NCBI GenBank assembly: GCA_030604505.1
Contig: JAUVVT010000035.1
Span: forward strand, 1 to 9,630
DNA length: 9,630 nucleotides
Source of the DNA: a bacterium
GTDB taxonomy: Bacteria; SM23-31; JAUVVT01
Direction of reading: 5' to 3'
Below, piece after piece: positions 1 to 7,179 of this stretch; position 1 is the first letter of the stretch; each line of letters begins with the position of its first letter. The notes under the pieces are model-generated. The model saw nothing but the letters and a program-made list of their open reading frames with translations. It ran no database searches and was not told where the DNA came from. The translations under genes and the position numbers were made by a program.

Positions 1-2
1 CT

Positions 3-95
3 AAAATCAAGCCTACACCCCAGGAAGTTGGACGAGCCTCTGGAAAAGTTTTAAAAAATTTTAAATCCGGCAGTAAAGTTGATTTAATTGCTTAA
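3..95 (+). CDS. 3' end of an unidentified plus-strand gene (5' partial)
   Basis: An open frame runs from the left edge of the window to a TAA at 93-95 and gives 30 residues, ending in GSKVDLIA. The composition is protein-like (KIKPTPQEVGRASGKVL and onward), whereas the other two plus-strand frames hit stops within this stretch. The start lies outside the window. The tail has a faint likeness to the C-terminal helical region of GatB/YqeY-type proteins (pattern like xxGxxxGxVxKxFK), but this is too short and weak to name the gene. It converges on secA, with only 19 bases between the two stop codons. It is the only plus-strand coding segment I can support here. Confidence 0.5.
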   Translation, partial: KIKPTPQEVGRASGKVLKNFKSGSKVDLIA

Positions 96-114
96 TGTTA
101 TTAAACTTTATTAA

Positions 115-3105
115 TTAAGTTTTTCCACAGCATTTTTTATATTTTTTCCCGCTTCCGCAAGGGCATGGATTGTTTCTGCCCACCTTTTCCCGTAATTTGA
201 CAGGTTTTCTTTTGGCTCCGGGAGAATGGCTCGGCTGTTGTTCTCCCCCATTTTTATAACCCATTTGGTCAGCTGACTCGTGCTGCATTACCATATCCTT
301 CGGTATTCTTCTTGATGGCGGTGCTTCTTCTGAAATCTGCGCCTTAAATACAAGCTCAATAATCTCCTCATTTGTTCTGGTTATCATATCCACAAAACTA
401 TTATAACCTTCTTTTTTATATTCAATTAAAGGATCCTTCTGACCGTAAGCTCTCAATCCTATTCCTTCTTTTATCTGGTCCATCTCATAAAGATGCTCTT
501 TCCACCTTTCGTCTATTACCCTCAAAGAAGCCAGTCTTTCAAGCCTTCGCATCAATTCTGAACCGATAACTTCTTCCTTTTTTTCATAAAGTATATGTGC
601 TGCTTTTTTATGTTTATCCTTGAGAACTTCCTGTTTTAGTTGAGGGATTTCATCGGGCGGTAATTCAATCTTAAGGAGCATAATCTTTGCCATTTTTGAC
701 ATTAACTCCTCAAGGTTCCATTCTTCGGGATAAGTGTTCGCATCGGTAAACTCATCAACAGAATCTTCTATGGTTTCATCTATAATTTGAAGCATTCCGC
801 TTTTAAGGTTTTTACCTGTCAAAGCGTGTTTCCTTCTATCATATACCACTTCTCTCTGCTGATTCATAACATCATCATATTCCAACAGATGCTTTCGTAT
901 ATCAAAGTTATGCATTTCCACTCTTTTCTGCGCTTTTTCAATCGAGCGTGTTATCAACGGGTGCTGAATAACCTCTCCCTCCTGAGCACCAAGTCTGTCC
1001 ATAACCCCGGCTATTCTATCAGAACCAAACAACCGCATAAGGTCATCTTCAAGCGATAAATAGAACCTTGATGAACCGGGATCTCCCTGCCTTCCGCTCC
1101 TTCCCTTTAGCTGAAGGTCGATTCTTCTCGCCTCATGCCTTTCTGTTCCAATTATATGAAGTCCCTCGGCTTCAACCACACCCTGACCGAGTTTTATATC
1201 AGTTCCTCTTCCTGCCATATTCGTTGCAATAGTTACTACTCCTGCCCTCCCGGCATTTGCTATTATCTCAGCTTCCTGCTGATGATATTTTGCATTCAGA
1301 ACCGAATGCCTAACCCCTCTCCTTTTAAGCATTCTGCTCAACGTTTCAGAAACATCAACCGTAATCGTACCAACCAGAACGGGCCTGCCTGCTGATATCA
1401 TATCTTCAATCTCATTTATTACAGCATTGTATTTCTCCCTCTTTGTCCTATATATTCTATCATCATGGTCTCCTCTTATTACGGGTTTATTTGTAGGTAT
1501 AACTGTAACGTCAAGTTTATATATTTCAAAAAATTCAGCGGATTCAGTGTAAGCTGTTCCGGTCATCCCCGCTAATTTATTATAAAGTCTAAAATAGTTT
1601 TGAAGAGTAATTGTAGCCAAAGTTTGTGTTTCTCTTTCAATTTTTACATTTTCTTTAGCCTCCAATGCCTGATGAAGGCCGTCACTATACCTCCTTCCAG
1701 ACAAAATCCTGCCTGTAAACTCGTCAACTATCATTACCTTTCCATCACTTACAACATACTCTACATCCTTCTCAAACAAAGAATACGCCCTTAAAAGCTG
1801 AGAAATATTATGTATTCTTTCGCTTCTTTCACCATATAATTTTTGGAGCTCTTCTTTTTTTCTTTCTTTTTCCTGTAATGAAGATTTTTCATTAGATTCA
1901 ATTTTATGAATTTCTTCTGATAAATCGGGAAGAACAAACGTATTGGGGTCATTTGGAGAAAGAGCTTCTCTGCCCTTTTCCATGAGGTCTATGACATTAC
2001 TTTTCTCATCAATACTGAAATACAATTCCTCATCGATTACATGCATTTTCTTATCACGTATAAAATCATTTTCCACGCTTCTCATCAGTTTTTTTGTTCC
2101 CACTTCCTTAAAAATCTTCATAAGTTTTTTATTTTTTGGAGCACCGCGATTTGCCTGAAGAAGTTTAATCCCCGCCTCATAGTCTTTATTCTCTTTGAGC
2201 AATTTTTCTGTATCCGAAATTATACTGTTCACAAGATGGGTCTGCATCTTTATAAGTTTCTCGACATCCGGCTTATGTTCTTGATATCTATGTGTAGAAA
2301 CACTTACAGGACCGGATATAATCAGCGGTGTTCTCGCCTCATCAACCAATACAGAGTCTACTTCATCCACAATAGCGTAATAATGTGGTCTTTGAACAAT
2401 ATCCTCTTCAGAAACCGCCATATTATCTCTCAGGTAATCAAATCCGAATTCATTGTTTGTGCCATAGACTATATCTTTCGCATATTCAATCTTTCGCTCT
2501 ACCGGGTCCATATCGTTTAAAATACAACCGACAGAAAGTCCGAGCATTTCATATACTTTACCCATCCATTGTGAGTCTCTCTTTGCCAGATAATCATTAA
2601 CAGTAACAAGGTGAACACCCCTTCCAGTAAGTGCATTTAAATAAAGAGGCATAGTCGCAACCAGCGTTTTACCCTCACCTGTCACCATCTCAGCAATCTT
2701 ACCCTGATGAAGCACAACCGCACCGATTAACTGCACATCAAACGGTATCATTTCCCAGACAGTCTTCTGCTTACAAATTTCCCAGCTTTTACCCATCAAC
2801 CTCCTGCAAGCTTCTTTTACCATCGCAAAAGCCCGGGGAAGTATCTCATCAAGTATCTCCCTTTCGCGTTCCAGACATAAATCTTCAAGCTCTTCTTCGG
2901 GCAATTCACTATTATCCTTCTTGATTTCTTCCCTTTCTTCGGCAATCATTTTTTTAAATTCATCGGTTTTCTCTTTTAATTGTTCATCAGTGAGCGTATG
3001 ACATTCCTCATATAATCTATTTATTTCATTAACTATCGGAATTAATTTCTTAATATCCCTCTCAGATTTACTTCCGAATAAAGTAGTTAATATTTTTCCA
3101 AACAT
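115..3105 (-). CDS. secA: Preprotein translocase ATPase SecA
   Basis: SecA is the cytosolic and membrane-bound ATPase that drives unfolded preproteins through SecYEG. The 996-residue product shows the whole family layout. The Q-motif region is near FDVQLIGAVVLHQGKIAEM (122-140), Walker A is VTGEGKT (141-147) and Walker B is DEVD (247-250), followed by SVLVDEARTPLIISGP. The second motor domain has TNMAGRGTDI (628-637) and the arginine-rich GRSGRQGDPG (668-677). Scaffold and wing segments follow, for example RNFD-like HNFDIRKHLLEYDDV (732-746). The tail is a SEC-C zinc-binding motif, CxCx8CC (C981, C983, C992, C993). E. coli SecA has 901 residues; the excess here lies mainly between Walker B and VDEFTGR (460-466), the preprotein cross-linking region. 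The start is supported by GAAGG and AGGAG just upstream of the ATG. It is the last gene of a possible phoH-nusB-phosphoesterase-secA cluster, separated from its neighbour by 161 bases that carry a repeat. Confidence 0.98.
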   Translation of the reverse strand: MFGKILTTLFGSKSERDIKKLIPIVNEINRLYEECHTLTDEQLKEKTDEFKKMIAEEREEIKKDNSELPEEELEDLCLEREREILDEILPRAFAMVKEACRRLMGKSWEICKQKTVWEMIPFDVQLIGAVVLHQGKIAEMVTGEGKTLVATMPLYLNALTGRGVHLVTVNDYLAKRDSQWMGKVYEMLGLSVGCILNDMDPVERKIEYAKDIVYGTNNEFGFDYLRDNMAVSEEDIVQRPHYYAIVDEVDSVLVDEARTPLIISGPVSVSTHRYQEHKPDVEKLIKMQTHLVNSIISDTEKLLKENKDYEAGIKLLQANRGAPKNKKLMKIFKEVGTKKLMRSVENDFIRDKKMHVIDEELYFSIDEKSNVIDLMEKGREALSPNDPNTFVLPDLSEEIHKIESNEKSSLQEKERKKEELQKLYGERSERIHNISQLLRAYSLFEKDVEYVVSDGKVMIVDEFTGRILSGRRYSDGLHQALEAKENVKIERETQTLATITLQNYFRLYNKLAGMTGTAYTESAEFFEIYKLDVTVIPTNKPVIRGDHDDRIYRTKREKYNAVINEIEDMISAGRPVLVGTITVDVSETLSRMLKRRGVRHSVLNAKYHQQEAEIIANAGRAGVVTIATNMAGRGTDIKLGQGVVEAEGLHIIGTERHEARRIDLQLKGRSGRQGDPGSSRFYLSLEDDLMRLFGSDRIAGVMDRLGAQEGEVIQHPLITRSIEKAQKRVEMHNFDIRKHLLEYDDVMNQQREVVYDRRKHALTGKNLKSGMLQIIDETIEDSVDEFTDANTYPEEWNLEELMSKMAKIMLLKIELPPDEIPQLKQEVLKDKHKKAAHILYEKKEEVIGSELMRRLERLASLRVIDERWKEHLYEMDQIKEGIGLRAYGQKDPLIEYKKEGYNSFVDMITRTNEEIIELVFKAQISEEAPPSRRIPKDMVMQHESADQMGYKNGGEQQPSHSPGAKRKPVKLREKVGRNNPCPCGSGKKYKKCCGKT

Positions 3106-3170
3106 CTCCTATCCCTTCTTCTATGTTAAAAAATCCCTACTTACTTCTCTTAAAAAACTTGCTTAAAAAT

Positions 3171-3266
3171 TCTTCCCTTGTACGATGTGAAATTTAGTTT
3201 AAAGTTTATTTTCCGCCATATGCGGATCTTCTGGATTGCTTACTTCTTTTTCCAAAAGAAAGTATG
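3171..3266 (-). repeat. Composite intergenic hairpin repeat, copy A
   Basis: This segment fills most of the gap between the phosphoesterase stop and secA. Two blocks match copy B at 8989-9060. Block 1 at 3236-3264 shares the 17 bases at 3236-3252 exactly and forms an imperfect hairpin: TACTTCTTTT at 3241-3250, loop TCC, and a matching arm at 3254-3264 with one bulged A. Block 2 at 3175-3196 matches copy B at 18 of 22 positions and contains CCCTTGTACG and GAAATTTA. The spacer here is longer and carries a small extra hairpin, TCCGC/GCGGA, at 3212-3226. Block 1 begins directly after the phosphoesterase stop codon, so it may act in 3' end formation. There is no clear U-tract, so a classical terminator is not certain. 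Confidence 0.6.
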
Positions 3267-3989
3267 TTAAGTGCCATTGTACAGCCGCTCAGCCAATCCT
3301 GACGGGAGTTCTGCTTTTAAGATTTTCCCTGCTGCCTTTTTAATATCATAATCAAGCCGTATATTTTCCAATGACCATTCATTTTCATCAAAGATACAAA
3401 ATGAAAGTTTTGGATTTCTGTCTCTTGGCTGACCTATACTACCTACATTTACTATATATTTTTCATCTTTTGAGAAAAAGAATTTATTATCTACTTTATC
3501 AGGCGGATTATTTTCAGCGAATACTGCCGGTAGATGTGAATGCCCGATAAAACAAATATTCTGATTAAATGCTCCAAACTGAAACCTTGCATCCCAATTG
3601 TTTATAATGTATGACCACTCATCCGGATTATGCGGAGAAGAATGAACAAACAAGAAGCTTCCTTTACTTAAAGTAAGTGGGAGATTTTTTAAAAATTGAA
3701 CATTTTCCTCATTAAGAGCGTTTTCAGTCCATTTAGCAGCCCTTGCTGCATATATATTAAAAAACAGTCTCTCATCCGGATTCACAGCAGCATGGTCATG
3801 ATTGCCCGCTATTATATAGTCAGAGATATTCTTACAAACCTTTATACATTCATTCGGATTTGCACCATACCCTACAATATCACCAACTATTATTATCTCT
3901 TCAATATCTTCTCTTTTCTTAATATACTTATCCGCTTCTGTTAACGCTTCAAGGTTCGAATGTATATCAGCTAATATTGCAAAAGACAT
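3267..3989 (-). CDS. Calcineurin-like metallophosphoesterase (YfcE/MJ0936-like)
   Basis: The 240-residue product is a cytosolic, two-metal phosphoesterase of the calcineurin-like superfamily, closest in style to small YfcE/MJ0936-type phosphodiesterases. All expected metal-ligand motifs are visible: DIH (D8, H10), GD (D37), GNHDH (N63, H64), VHSSP (H116) and GHSH (H150, H152). The late NVGSIGQPRD segment (181-190) is typical of this subgroup. There is no signal peptide or membrane segment. The substrate cannot be read from the sequence; relatives act on phosphodiesters or dinucleoside polyphosphates. The ATG is preceded by TAAGG at about five bases, and the gene starts 18 bases after nusB, so co-transcription with nusB is likely. 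Repeat copy A follows its stop codon. Confidence 0.9.
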   Translation of the reverse strand: MSFAILADIHSNLEALTEADKYIKKREDIEEIIIVGDIVGYGANPNECIKVCKNISDYIIAGNHDHAAVNPDERLFFNIYAARAAKWTENALNEENVQFLKNLPLTLSKGSFLFVHSSPHNPDEWSYIINNWDARFQFGAFNQNICFIGHSHLPAVFAENNPPDKVDNKFFFSKDEKYIVNVGSIGQPRDRNPKLSFCIFDENEWSLENIRLDYDIKKAAGKILKAELPSGLAERLYNGT

Positions 3990-4007
3990 TTATACCTTAA
4001 TTTATGG

Positions 4008-4484
4008 TCATTTGTTTTTATTCACAGTTTTACATTTTTCATCGATGAGCCCTCTTCGCTCCTTACAAATCCTTCCTTCATTTTTCAATTCAATAAGAAT
4101 AGAATCAAGAATCCCATTAATAAATTTACTGCTCTTTTCCGTGCTGAATATTTTTGATATTTCTAATGCTTCATCAATCGAAACCTTTGGGGGTATCTCT
4201 GAAAAATTTAAAAATTCACATATTGACAGTCTTAAGATTAATTTATCTATTAAAGTAATTCTTTCAAATTTCCAATTTTTTGATTTTTTCTTTATTAGCT
4301 CATCAAATTTATCTTCATCTTTAATAGTTTCTTTAATAAGCTCTTCGCAAAATTTTCTCGACCTCTCATCAATCGGCTCTTCCCATATCGGGTCATCAAA
4401 AATTTGTTCCGGTGTATTCCCCGATATCTCATAAGCATAAAGAAACTGCAATGCTCTTAATCTTGCTTTTCTTCTAATTTTCAT
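4008..4484 (-). CDS. nusB: Transcription antitermination factor NusB
   Basis: NusB binds boxA RNA together with NusE (ribosomal protein S10) and supports antitermination of rRNA operons. The 158-residue product has the family's usual size plus a short basic tail. The N-terminal boxA-binding helix reads RRKARLRALQFLYAYE (4-19). The C-terminal helices contain NWKFERITLIDKLILRLSICE (70-90 region), then IPPKVSIDEALEISKIFST (97-115) and SSKFINGILD (118-127). These are the most conserved stretches of NusB. The last 20 or so residues are rich in Lys and Arg and look unstructured. No clear Shine-Dalgarno sequence precedes the ATG, which is common in Bacteroidota relatives. It lies 55 bases after phoH and 18 bases before the phosphoesterase, suggesting one transcript. 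Confidence 0.96.
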   Translation of the reverse strand: MKIRRKARLRALQFLYAYEISGNTPEQIFDDPIWEEPIDERSRKFCEELIKETIKDEDKFDELIKKKSKNWKFERITLIDKLILRLSICEFLNFSEIPPKVSIDEALEISKIFSTEKSSKFINGILDSILIELKNEGRICKERRGLIDEKCKTVNKNK

Positions 4485-4539
4485 AAAATACTATCTATTC
4501 TTGTTTTGCTGTCCCAAAGCTCAGGGATATGTGTAAATA

Positions 4540-5526
4540 TTATTTTTCCGCTTTATTATTTCCGTTGTTTTTAGCTTCATGATTATCATAAGCATGAATA
4601 ATTTCTTTAACCAATCTATGCCTAATAACATCCTCTTTATGCAAATAAACAAAATCAATACCACTAATATTTTTAAGTATACTCTGAATTTGAACCAATC
4701 CTGAGTTGCCTTTATCATAAAGGTCAATCTGTGTAATATCTCCATTAACAATAGCTTTTGAATTAATTCCTATTCTGGTTAAAAACATTTTCATTTGCAT
4801 AGAGGTAGCATTTTGAGCCTCATCCAGTATTAAAAATGAATTGTCAAGGTTTCTTCCCCTCATATATGCAAGCGGAATGATCTCAATAACCTGTTTTTCA
4901 ATATATGTTTTTAATTTTTCCGGGGGAAGCATATCAAATAATGAATCATACACCGGTCTCAAATACGGCTCGATCTTTTCCCTGAGGTCTCCCGGCAGAA
5001 ATCCCAAGCTTTCACCGGCTTCCACTGCAGGACGGGCAAGAATTATCTTTTTAACCACACTGTTTTTCAAATGAGAAAGCGCAAACGCCACAGCCAAATA
5101 TGTTTTACCTGTACCAGCCGGCCCTATAACAAATACTATATCATTTTTCATTACCGACCCCACATACCTCTTCTGCCCTTCTGTCTTTGGCTTTAGATAC
5201 CCATTACGACCAAAAATTATTACAGAATCCAGTTCCTCTTTCGTTTTTGTTTTTTCACCCTTTGAATTAACCATTCTTATAACTGTTTCAACATCCTTTT
5301 TTCGAATAATTTTATTCCTGTTAATAAGAAAAATAAGCTCAGAAAAGACATTTTCGAGTTTTTCTACCTCTTCAGGTTCACCCTCAAGGGTAACATTTTC
5401 ACCCCTGACAACAATTTTTGAATCAAAACTATTTTCAATTAATTTTAAAAAAGTATCATTCTTTCCAAGCAAAATCAAAGGGTCAACTTCTCTCAATACA
5501 ATATTTTTTTTACTTATAACACTCAT
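4540..5526 (-). CDS. phoH: PhoH family ATPase (YbeZ-like)
   Basis: This is a cytosolic P-loop ATPase of the PhoH/YbeZ family, which has a helicase-like ATPase core and is linked to RNA metabolism, often with the RNase YbeY. The 328-residue length fits the family. An N-terminal KH-like segment (about 35-85) precedes the ATPase core. Walker A is GPAGTGKT (135-142). The family signature ARPAVEAGESLGFLPGD spans 164-180, and Walker B FLILDEAQN spans 231-239. The segment MKMFLTRIG (245-253) and NGDITQIDL (261-269) complete the motor. The C-terminal tail is polar and Asn/Lys-rich. No ybeY follows, unlike in many genomes; nusB comes next. No good ribosome binding site is visible. Because a strong terminator lies upstream, this gene probably has its own promoter in 5527-5645. 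Confidence 0.95.
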   Translation of the reverse strand: MSVISKKNIVLREVDPLILLGKNDTFLKLIENSFDSKIVVRGENVTLEGEPEEVEKLENVFSELIFLINRNKIIRKKDVETVIRMVNSKGEKTKTKEELDSVIIFGRNGYLKPKTEGQKRYVGSVMKNDIVFVIGPAGTGKTYLAVAFALSHLKNSVVKKIILARPAVEAGESLGFLPGDLREKIEPYLRPVYDSLFDMLPPEKLKTYIEKQVIEIIPLAYMRGRNLDNSFLILDEAQNATSMQMKMFLTRIGINSKAIVNGDITQIDLYDKGNSGLVQIQSILKNISGIDFVYLHKEDVIRHRLVKEIIHAYDNHEAKNNGNNKAEK

Positions 5527-5645
5527 ATCTATTAATTTACTATTTGTTTAAAACAGCTAACAATTTTTCATCGACAAATTATTGAATTTATCAGGAAATT
5601 TATTATATTGTCATTTAAACTATAATAATACAAAAAATGTTCATA
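5527..5645 (-). promoter_or_regulatory. Probable upstream region of phoH with a -10-like box
   Basis: This AT-rich stretch lies between the terminator of the LysM unit and the phoH start, so a phoH promoter is expected here. On the minus strand a perfect TATAAT occurs at 5602-5607, about 75 bases before the ATG. No convincing -35 box sits 16-18 bases upstream of it, so the assignment is weak. No open reading frame of interest is present. Confidence 0.25.
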
Positions 5646-5667
5646 TTATTTATTTACAAATAAATAA
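5646..5667. repeat. AT-only inverted repeat
   Basis: Ten-base arms TTATTTATTT and AAATAAATAA are separated by AC and form a perfect palindrome. It abuts and partly overlaps the A/T tail of the strong terminator at 5670-5711. It may simply be part of that tail, or a weak operator or cruciform site upstream of phoH. Its function is unknown. Confidence 0.45.
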
Positions 5668-5711
5668 AAAAAGCCCTTTATTCCTCTTGCACAAGAGGAA
5701 TAAAGGGCTTT
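5660..5711 (-). terminator. Strong intrinsic terminator of the lipoprotein-LysM unit
   Basis: The arms 5670-5689 and 5692-5711 are exact reverse complements over 20 bases, with AAGCCCTTTATTCC in the first arm. The hairpin closes on a GCAC-type tetraloop. On the minus strand the stem is followed by seven consecutive U residues (5672-5666, the first of them paired in the stem), and then by more U-rich sequence. On the plus strand the stem is not followed by a T-run, so it works only for minus-strand transcription. It lies about 70 bases after the LysM gene stop and separates that unit from phoH. Confidence 0.93.
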
Positions 5712-5782
5712 GATTAACAAAAAATTCTTAAATTGAACATTTATCGATGTCAAAAGAATTAAATCTTCGAATCAGTATTTTA

Positions 5783-6637
5783 TTATGGAACATACAATAC
5801 AGTGTGTGGATATATCAAGTTAGGATCACCAATAATTGTATTATTCGCTTCAAAAATTTTCTTCCACTGAAAAGGATCATTATATACCTGCGGCAATCCA
5901 GCAATCCTTCTTAAGAAATCACCTCTTTGTACCAAATACTGACCTCTTTCAACTTGTCTATGGATTTTAAAGACCTGATTTGGATAGATTAAATCGGGAT
6001 TCCTTATTTCTGTTCTGTTGAAACTGTAAATCCTCATCCATGCATACGGGTCTCCATAGATATTAGGTTTACGGGCGATCTTCCATAAATAATCACCCCT
6101 GACTACATCGTAGGTTTCAATCTTTGGTTTAGCCCGTTCTGCTTTCGCTTTAAGCTGTTCATATAAGCCTTGTACTTCTCTCAGTAGAGCAGCAATATTT
6201 GGAAGTCTTGCCCTTCTATCAGCAGCCATCTCATCCAATCTCTCTCCTATTTCATCAACCTCATCCAGCCGCTCATACAAATTTTCAAGAGATAGCGCCA
6301 AAAGTCCATTTATCTGTCTTCTAATATTCTGCAGCTCTCTGTAAAATGCGTCTATCTGTTCCTGATTATAACCTAACAGCCTGTAAATCTCCTGTTTCAT
6401 CGCAGCAATGCTATTATCAAGTTCGCTGAGTCTGTCTTTTAATCCTGAAATTTCTTCCTCAAGTTTTGCAATCTCCGCTTTAGCGGCTCTTTCTCTCTGC
6501 TGACACTGTGCCAGTTGTTTATTGTATTCTTCAATTGTCAACTTTTCTACCTGTGCAAACACGGAACTTGTATTTGTCGCTAAAATTACAGCAAAACCAA
6601 GAAATAATATAATAAGAAACTTGCTATGTATTTTCAT
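5783..6637 (-). CDS. Secreted coiled-coil protein with two LysM-type domains
   Basis: The 284-residue product has a Sec signal peptide: basic MKIHSKF, a hydrophobic core at about 7-20, and likely cleavage after SSVFA (28). A long charged helical region follows (about 31-170), rich in Glu, Leu, Lys and Arg, which reads as a coiled coil. Two LysM-like repeats end the protein, at about 175-226 (YDVVRGDYLWKIA...YGDPYAW...NPDLIYPNQVFKI) and 234-283 (YLVQRGDFLRRIA...YNDPFQW...DPNLIYPHTVLYV). LysM domains bind N-acetylglucosamine-containing glycans, so a periplasmic, peptidoglycan-bound role is likely. No catalytic domain is visible. Its ATG has a good AAAGGAG ten bases upstream. It follows the lipoprotein gene by 56 bases, shares its promoter and ends in the terminator at 5660-5711. 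The exact function is unknown. Confidence 0.9.
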   Translation of the reverse strand: MKIHSKFLIILFLGFAVILATNTSSVFAQVEKLTIEEYNKQLAQCQQRERAAKAEIAKLEEEISGLKDRLSELDNSIAAMKQEIYRLLGYNQEQIDAFYRELQNIRRQINGLLALSLENLYERLDEVDEIGERLDEMAADRRARLPNIAALLREVQGLYEQLKAKAERAKPKIETYDVVRGDYLWKIARKPNIYGDPYAWMRIYSFNRTEIRNPDLIYPNQVFKIHRQVERGQYLVQRGDFLRRIAGLPQVYNDPFQWKKIFEANNTIIGDPNLIYPHTVLYVP

Positions 6638-6693
6638 TGTTTACCGACTCCTTTATATATTGAATTAATAAAAATTGAAATTTCTTAAAAAAA

Positions 6694-6945
6694 TTATCTA
6701 ACTGCGTCCCTATCCCTTGTAAGTTTAGCTAATTCTTCCTCTTTTGCGGCTATGTCCCTTTCAAGCTGGGCTTTTTCTGATTTGAGTTCTTCTATTCTCT
6801 TCTCTGCGGCTGTTGCTGCATCACATGCATCCTTCAGTGCATTCATCTGCTCCTGAGAAGCATATCTCGTGCAACCGGTGGTAAATATCCCAGCAAGAAA
6901 TAAGGTTAACGTTAATATTCCCACAAATTTTTTAATCTTTTTCAT
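6694..6945 (-). CDS. Small coiled-coil lipoprotein
   Basis: The 83-residue product starts with a basic MKKIKK and a hydrophobic stretch (about 8-21) ending in a lipobox-like FTTGC with C25 as the likely acylated residue. Thr at the -3 position is less common than Leu, so the lipobox is slightly unusual. The mature part (26-83) is almost entirely a charged heptad-like helix (AAEKRIEELKSEKAQLERDI and onward). The shape resembles the Lpp-type murein lipoprotein, but there is no C-terminal Lys for covalent peptidoglycan attachment; the end is DRDAVR. Ribosome binding is supported by AGGAGG and GGAAGG seven to twelve bases upstream of the ATG. It is the first gene after the promoter at 7101-7129 and is followed by the LysM gene, so the two are probably made together. 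Confidence 0.85.
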   Translation of the reverse strand: MKKIKKFVGILTLTLFLAGIFTTGCTRYASQEQMNALKDACDAATAAEKRIEELKSEKAQLERDIAAKEEELAKLTRDRDAVR

Positions 6946-7100
6946 CTGATACCTTCCTCCTATATAGCGTCTTTATAAATATAACCCTACTTCTACTTTA
7001 TTTGCTAATTTAATATTTTATTAAAAAACTACTATATTAAAGACTTGACATAAATGATAAGGAATGGATTTTTTATTAGACACTTTACAAATTTAATATA
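6946..7100 (-). other. Long 5' leader of the lipoprotein-LysM transcript
   Basis: If transcription starts about seven bases after the -10 box at 7101-7106, the mRNA leader is close to 150 nucleotides. It is AT-rich, with no coding frame beyond a four-codon ATG-start frame and no recognised riboswitch. The end holds the AGGAGG-containing ribosome binding site. Such a length leaves room for stability or translation control, but nothing specific is visible. Confidence 0.35.
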
Positions 7101-7129
7101 AACATAATAAAATTAAATATAATTGTCAA
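7101..7129 (-). promoter_or_regulatory. Sigma70-type promoter of the lipoprotein-LysM unit
   Basis: On the minus strand a perfect -35 box TTGACA (7124-7129) is followed after exactly 17 bases by TATGTT (7101-7106), a four-of-six match to TATAAT. The spacer is AT-only and a T-tract precedes the -35 box. It lies between the aspS stop and the lipoprotein gene and points at the latter. This is the best promoter in the window and suggests high expression, fitting an abundant envelope lipoprotein. Confidence 0.7.
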
Positions 7130-7179
7130 GAAAAAAATTAACTTAGGTTCTTTTTTTTTATTATTTTTATTTTAATCCC

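Noticed and set aside
91..124. CTTAAT...ATTAAG hairpin followed by five T residues as a terminator for the plus-strand gene
   Set aside because: The stem has only six mostly A/T pairs and a 17-base loop, and it overlaps the end of secA; too weak to call.
2041..2520. Plus-strand open frame of 159 codons opposite secA
   Set aside because: It is antisense to a conserved part of secA, with the same Phe/Ile/Ser bias and no domain pattern.
4012..4434. Plus-strand open frame of 140 codons opposite nusB
   Set aside because: It is rich in Ser, Phe, Ile and Leu, as expected for the antisense of a Lys/Glu-rich gene; nusB on the other strand is certain.
4521..4751. Minus-strand frame of 76 codons overlapping the end of phoH
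   Set aside because: It lies almost entirely inside the well-supported phoH gene in another frame and has no recognisable protein pattern.
5646..5667. Origin or iteron-like site
   Set aside because: It is a single AT-only palindrome without DnaA boxes or repeated units, lying next to a terminator tail.
7045..7079. Plus-strand TTGACA between aspS and the lipoprotein gene
   Set aside because: No acceptable -10 box lies 16-18 bases downstream, and no plus-strand gene follows.
7130..7179. Terminator behind aspS
   Set aside because: There are long A/T runs but no G/C-containing stem before a U-tract on the minus strand. A TTAGGTT-CTT resemblance to repeat copy B is too short to count as a third copy.
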